Notes under the pieces: generated by a model
Told to the model about the DNA's origin: nothing
Seen by the model: the letters and a program-made list of their open reading frames with translations, nothing else
Database searches by the model: none
Program-made: the position numbers and the translations under genes
Shown here: piece by piece, positions 7,744 to 16,032 of the stretch
Numbering within the stretch: position 1 is the first letter of the stretch
Layout of the letters: each line of letters opens with the position of its first letter
From: Euryarchaeota archaeon UBA130
Lineage (GTDB): Archaea > Thermoplasmatota > Poseidoniia > Poseidoniales > Thalassarchaeaceae
Direction: 5' to 3'
Assembly: GCA_002505775.1 (NCBI GenBank)
Contig: DAVY01000013.1
Span: 1 to 49,294, forward strand
Length of the DNA stretch: 49,294 nucleotides

Positions 7744-9243
7744 TCAGAGTATTGGCATACTGGCAAGCTTCTCCAGATCCGGCTGATACAATTGCCTTAT
7801 GTCATCAAGGCCGAGAACAAGCATTGCCAATCTCTCCAGCCCCATACCCCACGCGCAGACCGGCCATTCGGTTCCGAGTGGTTCTGTGACCTCAGGACGG
7901 AATATTCCCGCTCCACCAAGCTCTAGCCATTCCCCTCTCCATAGAATGTCCACCTCCACACTAGGTTCGGTGTAGGGGAAGTAGGCGGGCCTGACCCTAA
8001 CATCATTATAACCCATCTTGGAGTAGAATGTCTTTAGCGTGGTGATAAGCATAGGCAGATTGGCGTTTTCCTCATGGATGATGCCCTCAATTTGATGAAA
8101 CTCCGGAAGATGAGTTCTATCGATGGTCTCCTGTCTGAAAACCCTGCCAATACCAAATACCCTGGAAGGTACATTTGGATTTTCTGCTATGTGCTTGACA
8201 GTGTTGACTGTTGTGTGTGTCCTAAGCAAACCTTTCTGTGCCTCATCCTTATCGAAATTGCCACCCCATCCTCTGCTTCCTGTATCATGGCCATGTTCGT
8301 GAACCTTGGACCACAAATCTAGGTATCTTTCATCGACATCGACTCTCTCTGGACTAGAAAGGTAAAATGTATCCTGCATTGTTCTCGCAGGGTGTGATTG
8401 GGGTATGTAGAGGGCATCCATATTCCACCCGGCCGATTGTACAAAGTTTCCTTCAATTTCCGAGAATCCCATTTCAAGAAATACTTTCCTAATTCTTTCA
8501 ATTAGAGCTTGCATCGGATGCGGTCTCCCTCCTGTTGGGGTTTTCGCGGGCGCGTTGACATCAAAATGCTTGAATTGGAGTCCTTTCCATGAATCTCCCT
8601 GTAACAATTCAGGCGTCAATTCCCCAACCATTTCAACATGAGACAAAACACTCTCATCAATGGAAGCCCCTTTATCCGTCAGTTTCCATGTTCTTGAGAT
8701 CCTTTCCTCGATGGAGATTAGGCCCTTTCTTCCTGAGAAATGTTCTATTAAATCTTGATCTAAATCCATTGAGTCAATAGAATCAGATGAGATTGATGAA
8801 ATGAATTCCATCCTTTTGGAAATTATGGAGGATATCCTATCCTCATCATCGGAAACTAATTTCCCAGAATCGAGACTTACGCCGATAGACTTCAGAAGGC
8901 CAATCCCCGGGCCTGCTTCATTCCTATCGAAGCCATACTTGAAGAGATTCTGCATAGTCCTTTCTTCTATCTCTGAGCCTAGATACCAATTCCAAATCCT
9001 CTCTTCTAAGAGTCCAGATTCAAGTGCCTTCTTTCCTTCCGAATCAAGTGAAATAAGCTTGACGTGGTTTTCTGTGACTGTAACAAGACCTGATTCGGAA
9101 AGAGATTTCCCGGACCCTGCAACATGGACTTGATCGTTCCAGCCAGTAAGATCCAGAAGCTGTTGAATGTCCCATTCTCTTTCAGAATCCGTAAGCATGG
9201 CTTTTAGCATGGCCTTATCGTTGTTACTCAACTCCGCAACCAT
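7744..9243 (-). CDS. pheS: Phenylalanyl-tRNA synthetase alpha subunit
   Basis: This 499-residue protein has the usual archaeal/eukaryotic alpha-subunit length. The N-terminal 200 residues are winged-helix domains. The class II catalytic core shows motif 2 (VFRQETIDRTHLPEFHQ), the PAYFPYTEPS strand and motif 3 (GMGLERLAML). It charges tRNA-Phe together with PheT, which is not in this window. The upstream gene on the same strand (9288-9689) starts 45 bp away. Confidence 0.97.
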   Translation of the reverse strand: MVAELSNNDKAMLKAMLTDSEREWDIQQLLDLTGWNDQVHVAGSGKSLSESGLVTVTENHVKLISLDSEGKKALESGLLEERIWNWYLGSEIEERTMQNLFKYGFDRNEAGPGIGLLKSIGVSLDSGKLVSDDEDRISSIISKRMEFISSISSDSIDSMDLDQDLIEHFSGRKGLISIEERISRTWKLTDKGASIDESVLSHVEMVGELTPELLQGDSWKGLQFKHFDVNAPAKTPTGGRPHPMQALIERIRKVFLEMGFSEIEGNFVQSAGWNMDALYIPQSHPARTMQDTFYLSSPERVDVDERYLDLWSKVHEHGHDTGSRGWGGNFDKDEAQKGLLRTHTTVNTVKHIAENPNVPSRVFGIGRVFRQETIDRTHLPEFHQIEGIIHEENANLPMLITTLKTFYSKMGYNDVRVRPAYFPYTEPSVEVDILWRGEWLELGGAGIFRPEVTEPLGTEWPVCAWGMGLERLAMLVLGLDDIRQLYQPDLEKLASMPIL

Positions 9244-9287
9244 GGCCTACTCCAAGGGGCTATCCCACTTGAGATTGCCGTGGAACA

Positions 9288-9689
9288 TTATTCTTCCTCC
9301 CACAAATCAATTTTACATTTTTCGCAACTGTAAATACTTGGCCGAGGGCCATCAATCATCTCCAGATTACCGCATCTTCCACATAAAATAGTGGTCTTTA
9401 TCGGAGGAATGAGGGTTGTATCGACCCTGTACATTGGACCTCCAGCATCGGGAAGGAAATCCCCCTCTGGAGACCATGCATGAATCTCCTCGATACTTAA
9501 TCCATCTTCATTAGTCATTCCAATGGCGGCCATGAGTAAGACGATACCAGATATGGAAATAGGTGCGGCTATTGCGAAAGACAATCCAGAGGCGCCTGAG
9601 CCCAATATTACTCCGCTGCCTATAACAATACAGATCCATCCTGATATCGCAAGATTGACTCTTTTGTCCCCTCGGCTTGACGAATCCAT
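9288..9689 (-). CDS. Small membrane protein with C-terminal zinc ribbon
   Basis: I do not recognise this 133-residue protein. Two hydrophobic helices (about 12-31 and 36-57) are followed by a soluble tail with two Cys pairs (C-G-R-C and C-E-K-C, about 15 residues apart), which is a typical zinc ribbon. It may be co-transcribed with pheS downstream, but nothing links the functions. Confidence 0.6.
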   Translation of the reverse strand: MDSSSRGDKRVNLAISGWICIVIGSGVILGSGASGLSFAIAAPISISGIVLLMAAIGMTNEDGLSIEEIHAWSPEGDFLPDAGGPMYRVDTTLIPPIKTTILCGRCGNLEMIDGPRPSIYSCEKCKIDLWEEE

Positions 9690-9772
9690 GGTTCTGCTAG
9701 GAGTCCCTATACATCAAAGTCGCCTATAATCGCCTATAGGTTTCAAAAGTGGTTTGCCCTCCAAGGGGCGCC

Positions 9773-9849
<77 letters not shown>

Positions 9850-9890
9850 AAATACGTCAAGGTCAAAGAGCGGAGGCTAGACGGCATTGT

Positions 9891-10766
9891 ATGGTTGCGA
9901 CAGTAATCGATGGGAGAGAAATAGCCCGAGGAATAGAGGACGCCCTCAGAATTAGAGTAGAGAGTCTACTACATTCTGGAATAACCCCGTGTCTTGCTGT
10001 CGTTATTGTTGGAGATGACCCTGCTTCTCACGTGTATGTTAGGGCTAAGGAACGTGCATGTGCGCGATTGGGAATCAATAGCGTCCGCGTTGACATTCCA
10101 TCGGAAGCGAAATACGAAGAAGTTGTAACCGTAGTAAGGCGACTCAATCAAGACCCGGAAGTGAATGGGATACTTGTCCAATCTCCCCTCCCAGATGGGA
10201 TGGATGAAATAGCAATCACAGACTTAATTGATCCGAATAAAGATGTGGACGGATTCCATGCCCAGAATCTGGGTCGTCTGGTACAAGGTGATACTAGCGG
10301 TTTGTTGCCATGCACTCCAGCCGGCGTGATGCGTATGCTGGAGTCTGCAGATATTGACCTCAGGGGAAAAAGAGCAGTCGTAATTGGACGCAGTAGGATC
10401 GTTGGCATGCCACAATCAATTCTGTTATCTCAGAGAGGGGTTGACGCCACTGTTACCATAGCCCATTCCAGAACAACCGACATGGCCTCTTTGTGCAGAG
10501 GGGCCGATGTGATTATCGCGGCAGTGGGAATCTCAAATATGGTAAGGGGCGACTGGGTCAAGCCAGGATCAACAGTTATTGATGTTGGTGTGAACCGGGT
10601 GAATGATGATTCTGAGAAGGGGTATCATCTAACTGGCGATGTTCATCCAGAAGTTGGAGCGGTCGCGGGAGCACTATCTCCTGTCCCGGGGGGCGTAGGC
10701 CCAATGACAATTGCAATGCTAATGACAAACACCATTAGGGCTACTGAGATTCAACATGAGTCATAG
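9891..10766 (+). CDS. folD: Bifunctional methylene-tetrahydrofolate dehydrogenase/cyclohydrolase FolD
   Basis: This 291-residue protein has the usual FolD length. It interconverts 5,10-methylene-, methenyl- and 10-formyl-tetrahydrofolate with NADP. The cyclohydrolase pair Y49-x3-K53 (VYVRAKERA) and Asp120 in KDVDGFH are present, as are the Rossmann motif G-R-S-R-I-V-G-M-P and the C-terminal PVPGGVGPMT signature. It lies 42 bp after tRNA-Thr and is convergent with the SufT-like gene. Confidence 0.97.
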   Translation: MVATVIDGREIARGIEDALRIRVESLLHSGITPCLAVVIVGDDPASHVYVRAKERACARLGINSVRVDIPSEAKYEEVVTVVRRLNQDPEVNGILVQSPLPDGMDEIAITDLIDPNKDVDGFHAQNLGRLVQGDTSGLLPCTPAGVMRMLESADIDLRGKRAVVIGRSRIVGMPQSILLSQRGVDATVTIAHSRTTDMASLCRGADVIIAAVGISNMVRGDWVKPGSTVIDVGVNRVNDDSEKGYHLTGDVHPEVGAVAGALSPVPGGVGPMTIAMLMTNTIRATEIQHES

Positions 10767-10773
10767 CAAACTT

Positions 10774-11088
10774 TCAGAAAATTCCCATGTCAATCAATGC
10801 GTCCTCTGAGGCATGTTTCCTAGGGTCCCACAATGGAGTGAAGGTCAAATTGACATGTGCGCTGAGAACTCCTTCAGTCTGCTCAGTTGCCCTGTGAACA
10901 GCGGCCATAAGCTCGGGGGCTATTGGGCATCCGGGGCTTGTTAGGGTCATGTCGACCTCCACGTGAACGCCCCCCTCCCTTTGCTCTTCCTTTATGCCAT
11001 AGATTAATCCTAACTCGATTACCGAGATTTTCATCTCTGGGTCCTCCACGGATTTGAGCGATTCCCTTACCTTAGACTCAACAGACAT
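10774..11088 (-). CDS. MIP18/DUF59 family Fe-S assembly protein (SufT-like)
   Basis: This 104-residue protein is a single DUF59 domain. It shows the V-E-D-P-E start, the LGLIYG strand and the T-S-P-G-C-P motif with the conserved Cys that characterise SufT/PaaD-type proteins. These help mature or insert Fe-S clusters. It starts four bases after sufE ends and shares the minus strand with sufE and sufS, which supports an Fe-S role. Confidence 0.9.
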   Translation of the reverse strand: MSVESKVRESLKSVEDPEMKISVIELGLIYGIKEEQREGGVHVEVDMTLTSPGCPIAPELMAAVHRATEQTEGVLSAHVNLTFTPLWDPRKHASEDALIDMGIF

Positions 11089-11092
11089 ACTA

Positions 11093-11521
11093 TCACACCA
11101 AAGAAGAAGCCTCGTCCTTCACCTTCTTCACCATATTCATGAATCCATTGGCCCTGCTCGGAGTGAGGATTTGACTTAGGCCCATCTCCTCAACGTATGA
11201 GGGATCGTGACAAGCCACTTCCTCAGGAGGAAGTCCATTTACCGCAATTGCCGTAATGGCCATGAGCCCCTGTACAATTTGGGCATCGGCACCACCTTTT
11301 GCTATGAATCCCCCATCTTCGTCGAGTAGGCACTCGACATGAGCTCTCGATTGGCAACCATGGACCATATTCTCATCGTCCCATTCCTCCATGGAAAGAA
11401 CCGAAGGATGCATATTTGCATACTCGAAAAGGAGCTCGTATCGCTCCATTGTATCAAAACAGGATTGAAATCTATCGACGATAATTTGTATCTCTTCAGA
11501 CCATCCGCTCTCATCGCCCAT
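11093..11521 (-). CDS. sufE: SufE sulfur acceptor
   Basis: This is a SufE protein of about 142 residues from the ATG at 11521. An upstream in-frame ATG at 11581 would add 20 residues and overlap sufS. The conserved V-H-G-C-Q-S loop holds the sulfur-accepting Cys (Cys56 here), followed by the DAQIVQGL helix and the C-terminal FMNMV segment. It takes persulfide sulfur from SufS and passes it on for Fe-S cluster building. It lies just downstream of sufS. SufB, SufC and SufD are not in this window. Confidence 0.93.
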   Translation of the reverse strand: MGDESGWSEEIQIIVDRFQSCFDTMERYELLFEYANMHPSVLSMEEWDDENMVHGCQSRAHVECLLDEDGGFIAKGGADAQIVQGLMAITAIAVNGLPPEEVACHDPSYVEEMGLSQILTPSRANGFMNMVKKVKDEASSLV

Positions 11522-11561
11522 GGTGATCCGAAAGTATGGTAGGATTTCAGAATTCTGGCGC

Positions 11562-12791
11562 CTAGGAGAATCTGGAAACAATAGACTCGAGATGTGAGAC
11601 GAATGCCTCTGCCTCTTCCATGGTGTTGTAAATCCAAACAGACGCTCTGTTAGTTGAACCGACCCCCATGGCCTCCATTAGGGGTTGAGCGCAATGATGG
11701 CCAGTCCTCACGGCAAATCCACCAGCATCCAAAAGATAACCAAGGTCTTGCGCCTGAATAGTATCATGCAGGAATGAGACGACTCCTATCGATTCCTCTC
11801 TTTCTGGGTATCCGAAAACAGTGATTCCTGGAATCTCACGCATTCTTGATGCCATCCACGATGCTATTCTTTGGACGTGTTCGTGTGCCTCTTCAAAATC
11901 GACATTCTCCTCGAGCCAGTCTACTGCAACTCTCCATCCTATTGCCTCGGCCATCCTCGGAGTTCCGGTCTCAAACATTGCATATCCTTCTTGGAAAAGG
12001 GTATCCTCCAAAGATACTCTCTTGACTATAGATCCCCCTGTCAAGAATGGTCCCATCTCAGAGAGGGCTTCCTCACTGACTAATAGGCACCCTATGCCTG
12101 TTGGACCGGCCATTTTGTGTGCCGCCACTGAAAGAAAGTCTGCGCCTAAGTCATCGAACTTTATTTTCTCATGTGGAGCCCCTTGAGCACTGTCAATAGC
12201 TATTCTTGCGCCCTGTGAGCGTGCCATTTGGATTACCCTTTCGATATCATTTCTCACGCCAAGAACATTGCTTACATGCCCCACGCAAACTAGAGATGCC
12301 CCCTCGACTGCAACCTCCATGGCATCGTAGTCCAATGTAAATTTCTCAGTATCTACCGGGACGTACCTCAATTCAATCCCTCTTTCCTTGGATAATTCTT
12401 GCCAAGGAACAATATTTGCATGGTGCTCCATCTCAGTGGTAACGACTACATCTCCCTCACTCAGATTATACCTGGCCCAACCATAAGCCACCAAATTCAT
12501 CGCTTCTGTGGCACTACCTGTGTAAATCATTTGACTCTCTGATGTTCCGAAAAATTTCGATATCCTATCTCTGGCACCTTCCAGAGCGGCTGTAGATTCA
12601 TCGGCCAAGGTGTGGTTAGCCCTGTGAGCATTGGCATGATAGTTCTTGTAGAAATCTGACATCGCATCGATTACCGCCAATGGCTTTTGGGACGTTGCGG
12701 CGTTGTCGAAATACACTAGTTTCTTCCCATTTGGGAGAGTCCTCTGGAGTATCGGAAACTGAGAACGAATAGATTCCACATCCAGTGCCAT
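11562..12791 (-). CDS. sufS: Cysteine desulfurase SufS (class V aminotransferase fold)
   Basis: This 409-residue protein is the normal SufS length. It is PLP-dependent and makes alanine and enzyme-bound persulfide from cysteine. The PLP lysine is Lys226 in A-A-H-K-M-A-G, and the persulfide Cys367 lies in R-T-G-H-H-C-A-Q-P. The short active-site loop is that of the SufS (group II) branch rather than IscS. It heads the sufS-sufE-sufT-like unit and diverges from the SLOG gene. Confidence 0.96.
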   Translation of the reverse strand: MALDVESIRSQFPILQRTLPNGKKLVYFDNAATSQKPLAVIDAMSDFYKNYHANAHRANHTLADESTAALEGARDRISKFFGTSESQMIYTGSATEAMNLVAYGWARYNLSEGDVVVTTEMEHHANIVPWQELSKERGIELRYVPVDTEKFTLDYDAMEVAVEGASLVCVGHVSNVLGVRNDIERVIQMARSQGARIAIDSAQGAPHEKIKFDDLGADFLSVAAHKMAGPTGIGCLLVSEEALSEMGPFLTGGSIVKRVSLEDTLFQEGYAMFETGTPRMAEAIGWRVAVDWLEENVDFEEAHEHVQRIASWMASRMREIPGITVFGYPEREESIGVVSFLHDTIQAQDLGYLLDAGGFAVRTGHHCAQPLMEAMGVGSTNRASVWIYNTMEEAEAFVSHLESIVSRFS

Positions 12792-12915
12792 GTCACATCC
12801 CTAACCTGTGGTCGGGGTTCAGGCTTTCAATTCGATTGTGTGAAAATTTCGATAAATGTACCAAATTATGTATTTTCTAGAATGGCTTTATGTCTCCATA
12901 CCCACTTTGAGTGTT

Positions 12916-13365
12916 ATGGCAGACGGTGCGGGACAGGACGTTGTGGAAAAGCTCGGGAGCAGGGATTTGAACAATGATGGAGAAATAATCAACCTTGCAA
13001 TAGTAGGTTCTAGCAGGTACTACGACTTTGAGAGCTTTGAAAACATAATTGATTCATGGGTGGGGATTAATGGTTATCCAGATCTGGTAATAGTGGGAGG
13101 AGCGAGTGGTGTTGACTACCTAGCAGAAAGATGGGCAACTAATAGCTCGATACCAATAGCCGTATTCTCTGAGGAATGGGAGGACCCAAGGAGAGGCCTC
13201 CAAGACAGAGGGAGGCCAGAGGCCCCAAATTCATTGACGGAGAAGATACTTTCCTCATGTAGCCATATCTTGGCAATACCCTCAACAACTAGCAAGTGGA
13301 CCAGAGTGGTTATTATGGAGTCGTCCAAGAGGGGGATACCTATTCAAATACATGAAATTACTTGA
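12916..13365 (+). CDS. YspA/DprA-like SLOG-fold protein (DUF2493-type)
   Basis: This protein has about 149 residues from the ATG at 12916; an in-frame ATG at 12856 would add 20 hydrophobic residues. It has the Rossmann-like SLOG pattern: strand NLAIVGSSRY, then the nucleotide-binding loop I-V-G-G-A-S-G-V-D followed by LAERWA, and a late W-x-R-V motif. SLOG proteins bind nucleotide-derived ligands such as ADP-ribose; this one's ligand is unknown. The AT-rich stretch 12863-12876 (AAATTATGTATTTT) would serve as a promoter for the downstream ATG. The stop lies three bases before the CCA end of tRNA-Glu. Confidence 0.75.
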   Translation: MADGAGQDVVEKLGSRDLNNDGEIINLAIVGSSRYYDFESFENIIDSWVGINGYPDLVIVGGASGVDYLAERWATNSSIPIAVFSEEWEDPRRGLQDRGRPEAPNSLTEKILSSCSHILAIPSTTSKWTRVVIMESSKRGIPIQIHEIT

Positions 13366-13371
13366 TTTTGG

Positions 13372-13446
13372 TGCTCCTGCCGGGATTTGAACCCGGGTCG
13401 CCGGGATGAAAACCCGGTATGATGGACCGAACTACACCACAGGAGC
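13372..13446 (-). tRNA. tRNA-Glu(TTC)
   Basis: On the minus strand, acceptor GCTCCTG pairs with CAGGAGC. The anticodon loop is TTTTCAT (TTC) in a CCGGG/CCCGG stem, the T stem is CCGGG/CCCGG, and the discriminator is A. CCA is encoded at 13369-13371. There is no intron. Confidence 0.96.
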
Positions 13447-13520
13447 CGAGCTATCGGAGATATGCATCCCACATAATCGAATCGGGTAGAGGAGTTTCCA
13501 TATGGCTGTGGGAAATTTGG

Positions 13521-14129
13521 TCACTCTTTCTCTAGGAGTCCGTCCCACCACCTTTTGGCAGGTATGAAAGCTAGGAATGAAGTCAACGTCAAGATTATCC
13601 AAACGATTGGGTTTTCCAATAGTCCCAGTAACTCATCTCCCCAGATTCCTATTGCCAATGCCTGAATCCCGAATCTCAGTCCTCTTCCAAAAAGGCCAGC
13701 AAAAATGAATTGGTTCCTGTCCATCTCTCCCATTCCAGCTACCCATGCCAAGACCTTGTATGGGATTGGAGATACTGCAGCGACAAAAATTCCAGCGCTA
13801 CCATACCTCATGATTAGACTATCCAGTCTCTGGACATGGATTTCCCGAATATACCTCTCAGCGACGCCCCTTCCCAAGATTCTACCGAGCCACCATCCAA
13901 CCAATGCCCCAGATACACTGGTCATTGTGACAATCGCCCAGATTAGGAATATTGTAAGAGGGTCGCCCTGGGCATCAAGGAACATGGGAAATGTAAGAGC
14001 CTCCGGGGGAATTGGCTGGATTACCGCCTCTGTGAATGAAAGGATGCCAAGCCCGGGCAATCCTAAATCTAGTGCCCACTGGACATAAGAATCCCACGTG
14101 TCCCAGAATCCACTAGGTAACATGCTCAC
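13521..14129 (-). CDS. DedA/VTT-domain membrane protein (YqaA-like)
   Basis: This 202-residue integral membrane protein has about five hydrophobic segments. It carries the family's re-entrant-loop features: an acidic residue in SFTEAVIQPIPPE, the G-x2-V-G-W-W-L-G-R helix, and a second loop S-P-I-P-Y-K followed by AGMG. VTT/DedA proteins are lipid-carrier flippases or scramblases in several organisms; the substrate cannot be read here. The gene stands alone between tRNA-Glu and nob1. Confidence 0.85.
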   Translation of the reverse strand: MSMLPSGFWDTWDSYVQWALDLGLPGLGILSFTEAVIQPIPPEALTFPMFLDAQGDPLTIFLIWAIVTMTSVSGALVGWWLGRILGRGVAERYIREIHVQRLDSLIMRYGSAGIFVAAVSPIPYKVLAWVAGMGEMDRNQFIFAGLFGRGLRFGIQALAIGIWGDELLGLLENPIVWIILTLTSFLAFIPAKRWWDGLLEKE

Positions 14130-14221
14130 GAGCGTTCGTCTAAGTCATTGTGTATGAAATGGTGGTTTTTGTGTGGACCAGCAGAGGGAAAACCAATGAA
14201 AGGAAGGCTAGTGGCTAAAAC

Positions 14222-14716
14222 GTGGAGGATAGGTTTGTAGTAGATACATCGGCTCTATTATCTTGGCCTCTAACAGAATTGAATGGGGCCATCATAGTAC
14301 AATCACAGGTCAAGGAGCTGGAGAGGCATTCCCCCACAAGGGCAGAAATGGTAGAAGCAGTGGGAGTGATAATCTCTGAGCCTACTGGAGATTCGATTTC
14401 ATCCGCTTCGGTTACGGCAATGGAAACTGGAGACATGGGGGGCTTATCTATCACTGATCTGCACTTGGTTGCATTGGCATATGAGAGAAATTGTGTACTA
14501 GTCACCGACGACTACCGCATGCAGAACCTATCTGAGAGGATGGGAGTAAGATGGAAGTCTGTCAGTTCTGATGGAATCTCTGAGTTTTGGATTTGGAAGG
14601 TAAAATGCGTTGGTTGTGGGAGAGAGTTCGATTCACCCGAAAGTCCTACTAACAAAAAGGGCTTACTTGGTGAGTGTATGGACTGTGGGAGTGATTTGAA
14701 ACTCAAGAGGGGTTAG
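14222..14716 (+). CDS. nob1: Nob1 rRNA-processing endonuclease (PIN domain plus zinc ribbon)
   Basis: This 164-residue protein cleaves pre-16S rRNA at the 3' end in archaea. The PIN nuclease acids are visible: Asp8 (VVDTSAL), Glu32/34, Asp79 (SITDLHL) and Asp96/97 (VTDDYR). A zinc ribbon follows, with Cys129, 132, 152 and 155. Order and length match archaeal Nob1. It ends directly against tatA on the other strand. Confidence 0.93.
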   Translation: MEDRFVVDTSALLSWPLTELNGAIIVQSQVKELERHSPTRAEMVEAVGVIISEPTGDSISSASVTAMETGDMGGLSITDLHLVALAYERNCVLVTDDYRMQNLSERMGVRWKSVSSDGISEFWIWKVKCVGCGREFDSPESPTNKKGLLGECMDCGSDLKLKRG

Positions 14717-14926
14717 CTATTCTTCTTGTGATAGGAATTCCTCAGTTTGACCGCCCCTGTCCATATCCATTTCGGCCTTAGAAGGTCTGGCTACCTCATT
14801 CACAGCTTTCTGGTACTCTCCCTTGGCAAGTCCAACACTTCTAGCTAGTTTTGGAATTTTGTCAACTCCAAAAATTAGCACGCCAAAAACAACGAGAGCG
14901 ACAACTTCAACGGTACCCAATGCCAT
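14717..14926 (-). CDS. tatA: TatA/TatE-type twin-arginine translocase subunit
   Basis: This 69-residue protein has one N-terminal transmembrane helix, the F-G-x-D-K-I-P-K-L-A-R hinge and amphipathic helix, and an acidic tail. That is the TatA plan. It forms the pore for folded Tat substrates; TatC is not in this window. Confidence 0.9.
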   Translation of the reverse strand: MALGTVEVVALVVFGVLIFGVDKIPKLARSVGLAKGEYQKAVNEVARPSKAEMDMDRGGQTEEFLSQEE

Positions 14927-14982
14927 TACTATCGTATCCTGCCAGAGGACATAAGGGTTGAATGCTTCGGATAACGACTGTC

Positions 14983-15252
14983 TTATCCGCCTGAAACGGG
15001 AGGTAAGAATGCTAACTCCGAAGAGTCCTTGATTGCAGAGTCGAATTCGTTCACCAAATTACCATCAATTGCGACCCTGAGTCCGCCAGAAACAAAATCA
15101 TCCAATCCCAATCTTTCAATCAATTGCGCTATCGTGGTCCCAAGTTCCAATGGAATCTCGACTTCCCTCTCCCCTAGGGACTCTGCCAGAGGTCCAAAAA
15201 AAAGGACTCTGACAATTATGGCCCTCCTCTCGCTTCTGTCTGGTCCGTTCAC
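14983..15252 (-). CDS. MoaD/ThiS-type ubiquitin-like protein
   Basis: This 89-residue beta-grasp protein ends in Gly-Gly (PPVSGG), the site of adenylation, thiocarboxylation or conjugation. The strand FFGPLAESLGER and the LAFLPPVSGG end are most like MoaD, the small subunit of molybdopterin synthase. In archaea such proteins can also act as SAMP modifiers, so the role is open. It lies 56 bp upstream of tatA on the same strand. Confidence 0.85.
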   Translation of the reverse strand: MNGPDRSERRAIIVRVLFFGPLAESLGEREVEIPLELGTTIAQLIERLGLDDFVSGGLRVAIDGNLVNEFDSAIKDSSELAFLPPVSGG

Positions 15253-15295
15253 GGCCCTCTCACAATGTACTTGGAAATCAATTCATCGGAACGAA

Positions 15296-15304
15296 CTATA
15301 CTAA
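15296..15304 (+). promoter_or_regulatory. Probable TATA box of the HAD phosphatase gene
   Basis: CTATACTAA lies about 30 bases before the ATG at 15331, in an AT-rich gap between divergent genes. The spacing predicts a start of transcription within a few bases of that ATG, so a leaderless or nearly leaderless mRNA. Confidence 0.4.
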
Positions 15305-15330
15305 ATTAAGTCGGAGCATTTCCGGCAAAC

Positions 15331-16032
15331 ATGGGTCGTGTTACTGCTGTAGTGTTTGACTGTGATGGCGTTCTTACTGACAATGGCTCATCATGGCAGA
15401 ATATCCATAGAAAATTTGGTACAGACACGGCCGATGATGGATCGCACAAGAAGACTTTGGAGATGTTCTTAGATGGTAAAATTACAGAGGAGGAGTTTGT
15501 TGAACATGACATCCGACTTTGGAAGAGCGTAAAGTCCGATATTCACAAGGATGACATCATCAGATGCTACAGTGGAATTGGCTTAATTGACGGTGCAAGA
15601 GATGTCGTCGATGAACTGAAAAGACGGGGGATTTATGTTGCAATTGTCTCATCCGGTGTTGATTTGTTCGTGGGCGCAATTGCGAACATGCTGAAGGTCG
15701 ACGACTGGGCAGCGAATGGTTTTGTGTGGGACGAGGAGGGTTATCTTGTCAAGGGACTACCCACCAGAGTATACTCACATCAAAAGGGACTTATGGTGGA
15801 AAAGCTGGCTAGAATTAATGACTTCGAAACTAGAGAAATTATCTCTATCGGAGACTCCAGCACAGATCTTTCCATGAAAATCGGGGAGTCTTCATTTATA
15901 GGATTCAATCCAGCACGTGCTAGGGCATTAGAGTCGTTTAGAAGTGCTGGAGTACCAGTGGTGGAGGCAAAGGATTTGAGAAAAATATGGCCGTACATTT
16001 TCGACGGGGAGGAGTTCCCTGACCAAACCTAA
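15331..16032 (+). CDS. HAD-superfamily phosphatase, phosphoserine-phosphatase-like
   Basis: This 233-residue protein has the HAD motifs: nucleophile loop F-D-C-D-G-V-L-T-D (about 9-17), motif II I-V-S-S-G-V, a Lys in motif III, and motif IV G-D-S-S-T-D-L-S-M. The cap is a helical insert, as in SerB-type enzymes. SerC is encoded at 40599 and a SerK-like protein at 44158, so phosphoserine is a plausible substrate, but other small phosphates fit too. The 3' end overlaps the convergent DP1 gene by four bases. Confidence 0.82.
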   Translation: MGRVTAVVFDCDGVLTDNGSSWQNIHRKFGTDTADDGSHKKTLEMFLDGKITEEEFVEHDIRLWKSVKSDIHKDDIIRCYSGIGLIDGARDVVDELKRRGIYVAIVSSGVDLFVGAIANMLKVDDWAANGFVWDEEGYLVKGLPTRVYSHQKGLMVEKLARINDFETREIISIGDSSTDLSMKIGESSFIGFNPARARALESFRSAGVPVVEAKDLRKIWPYIFDGEEFPDQT

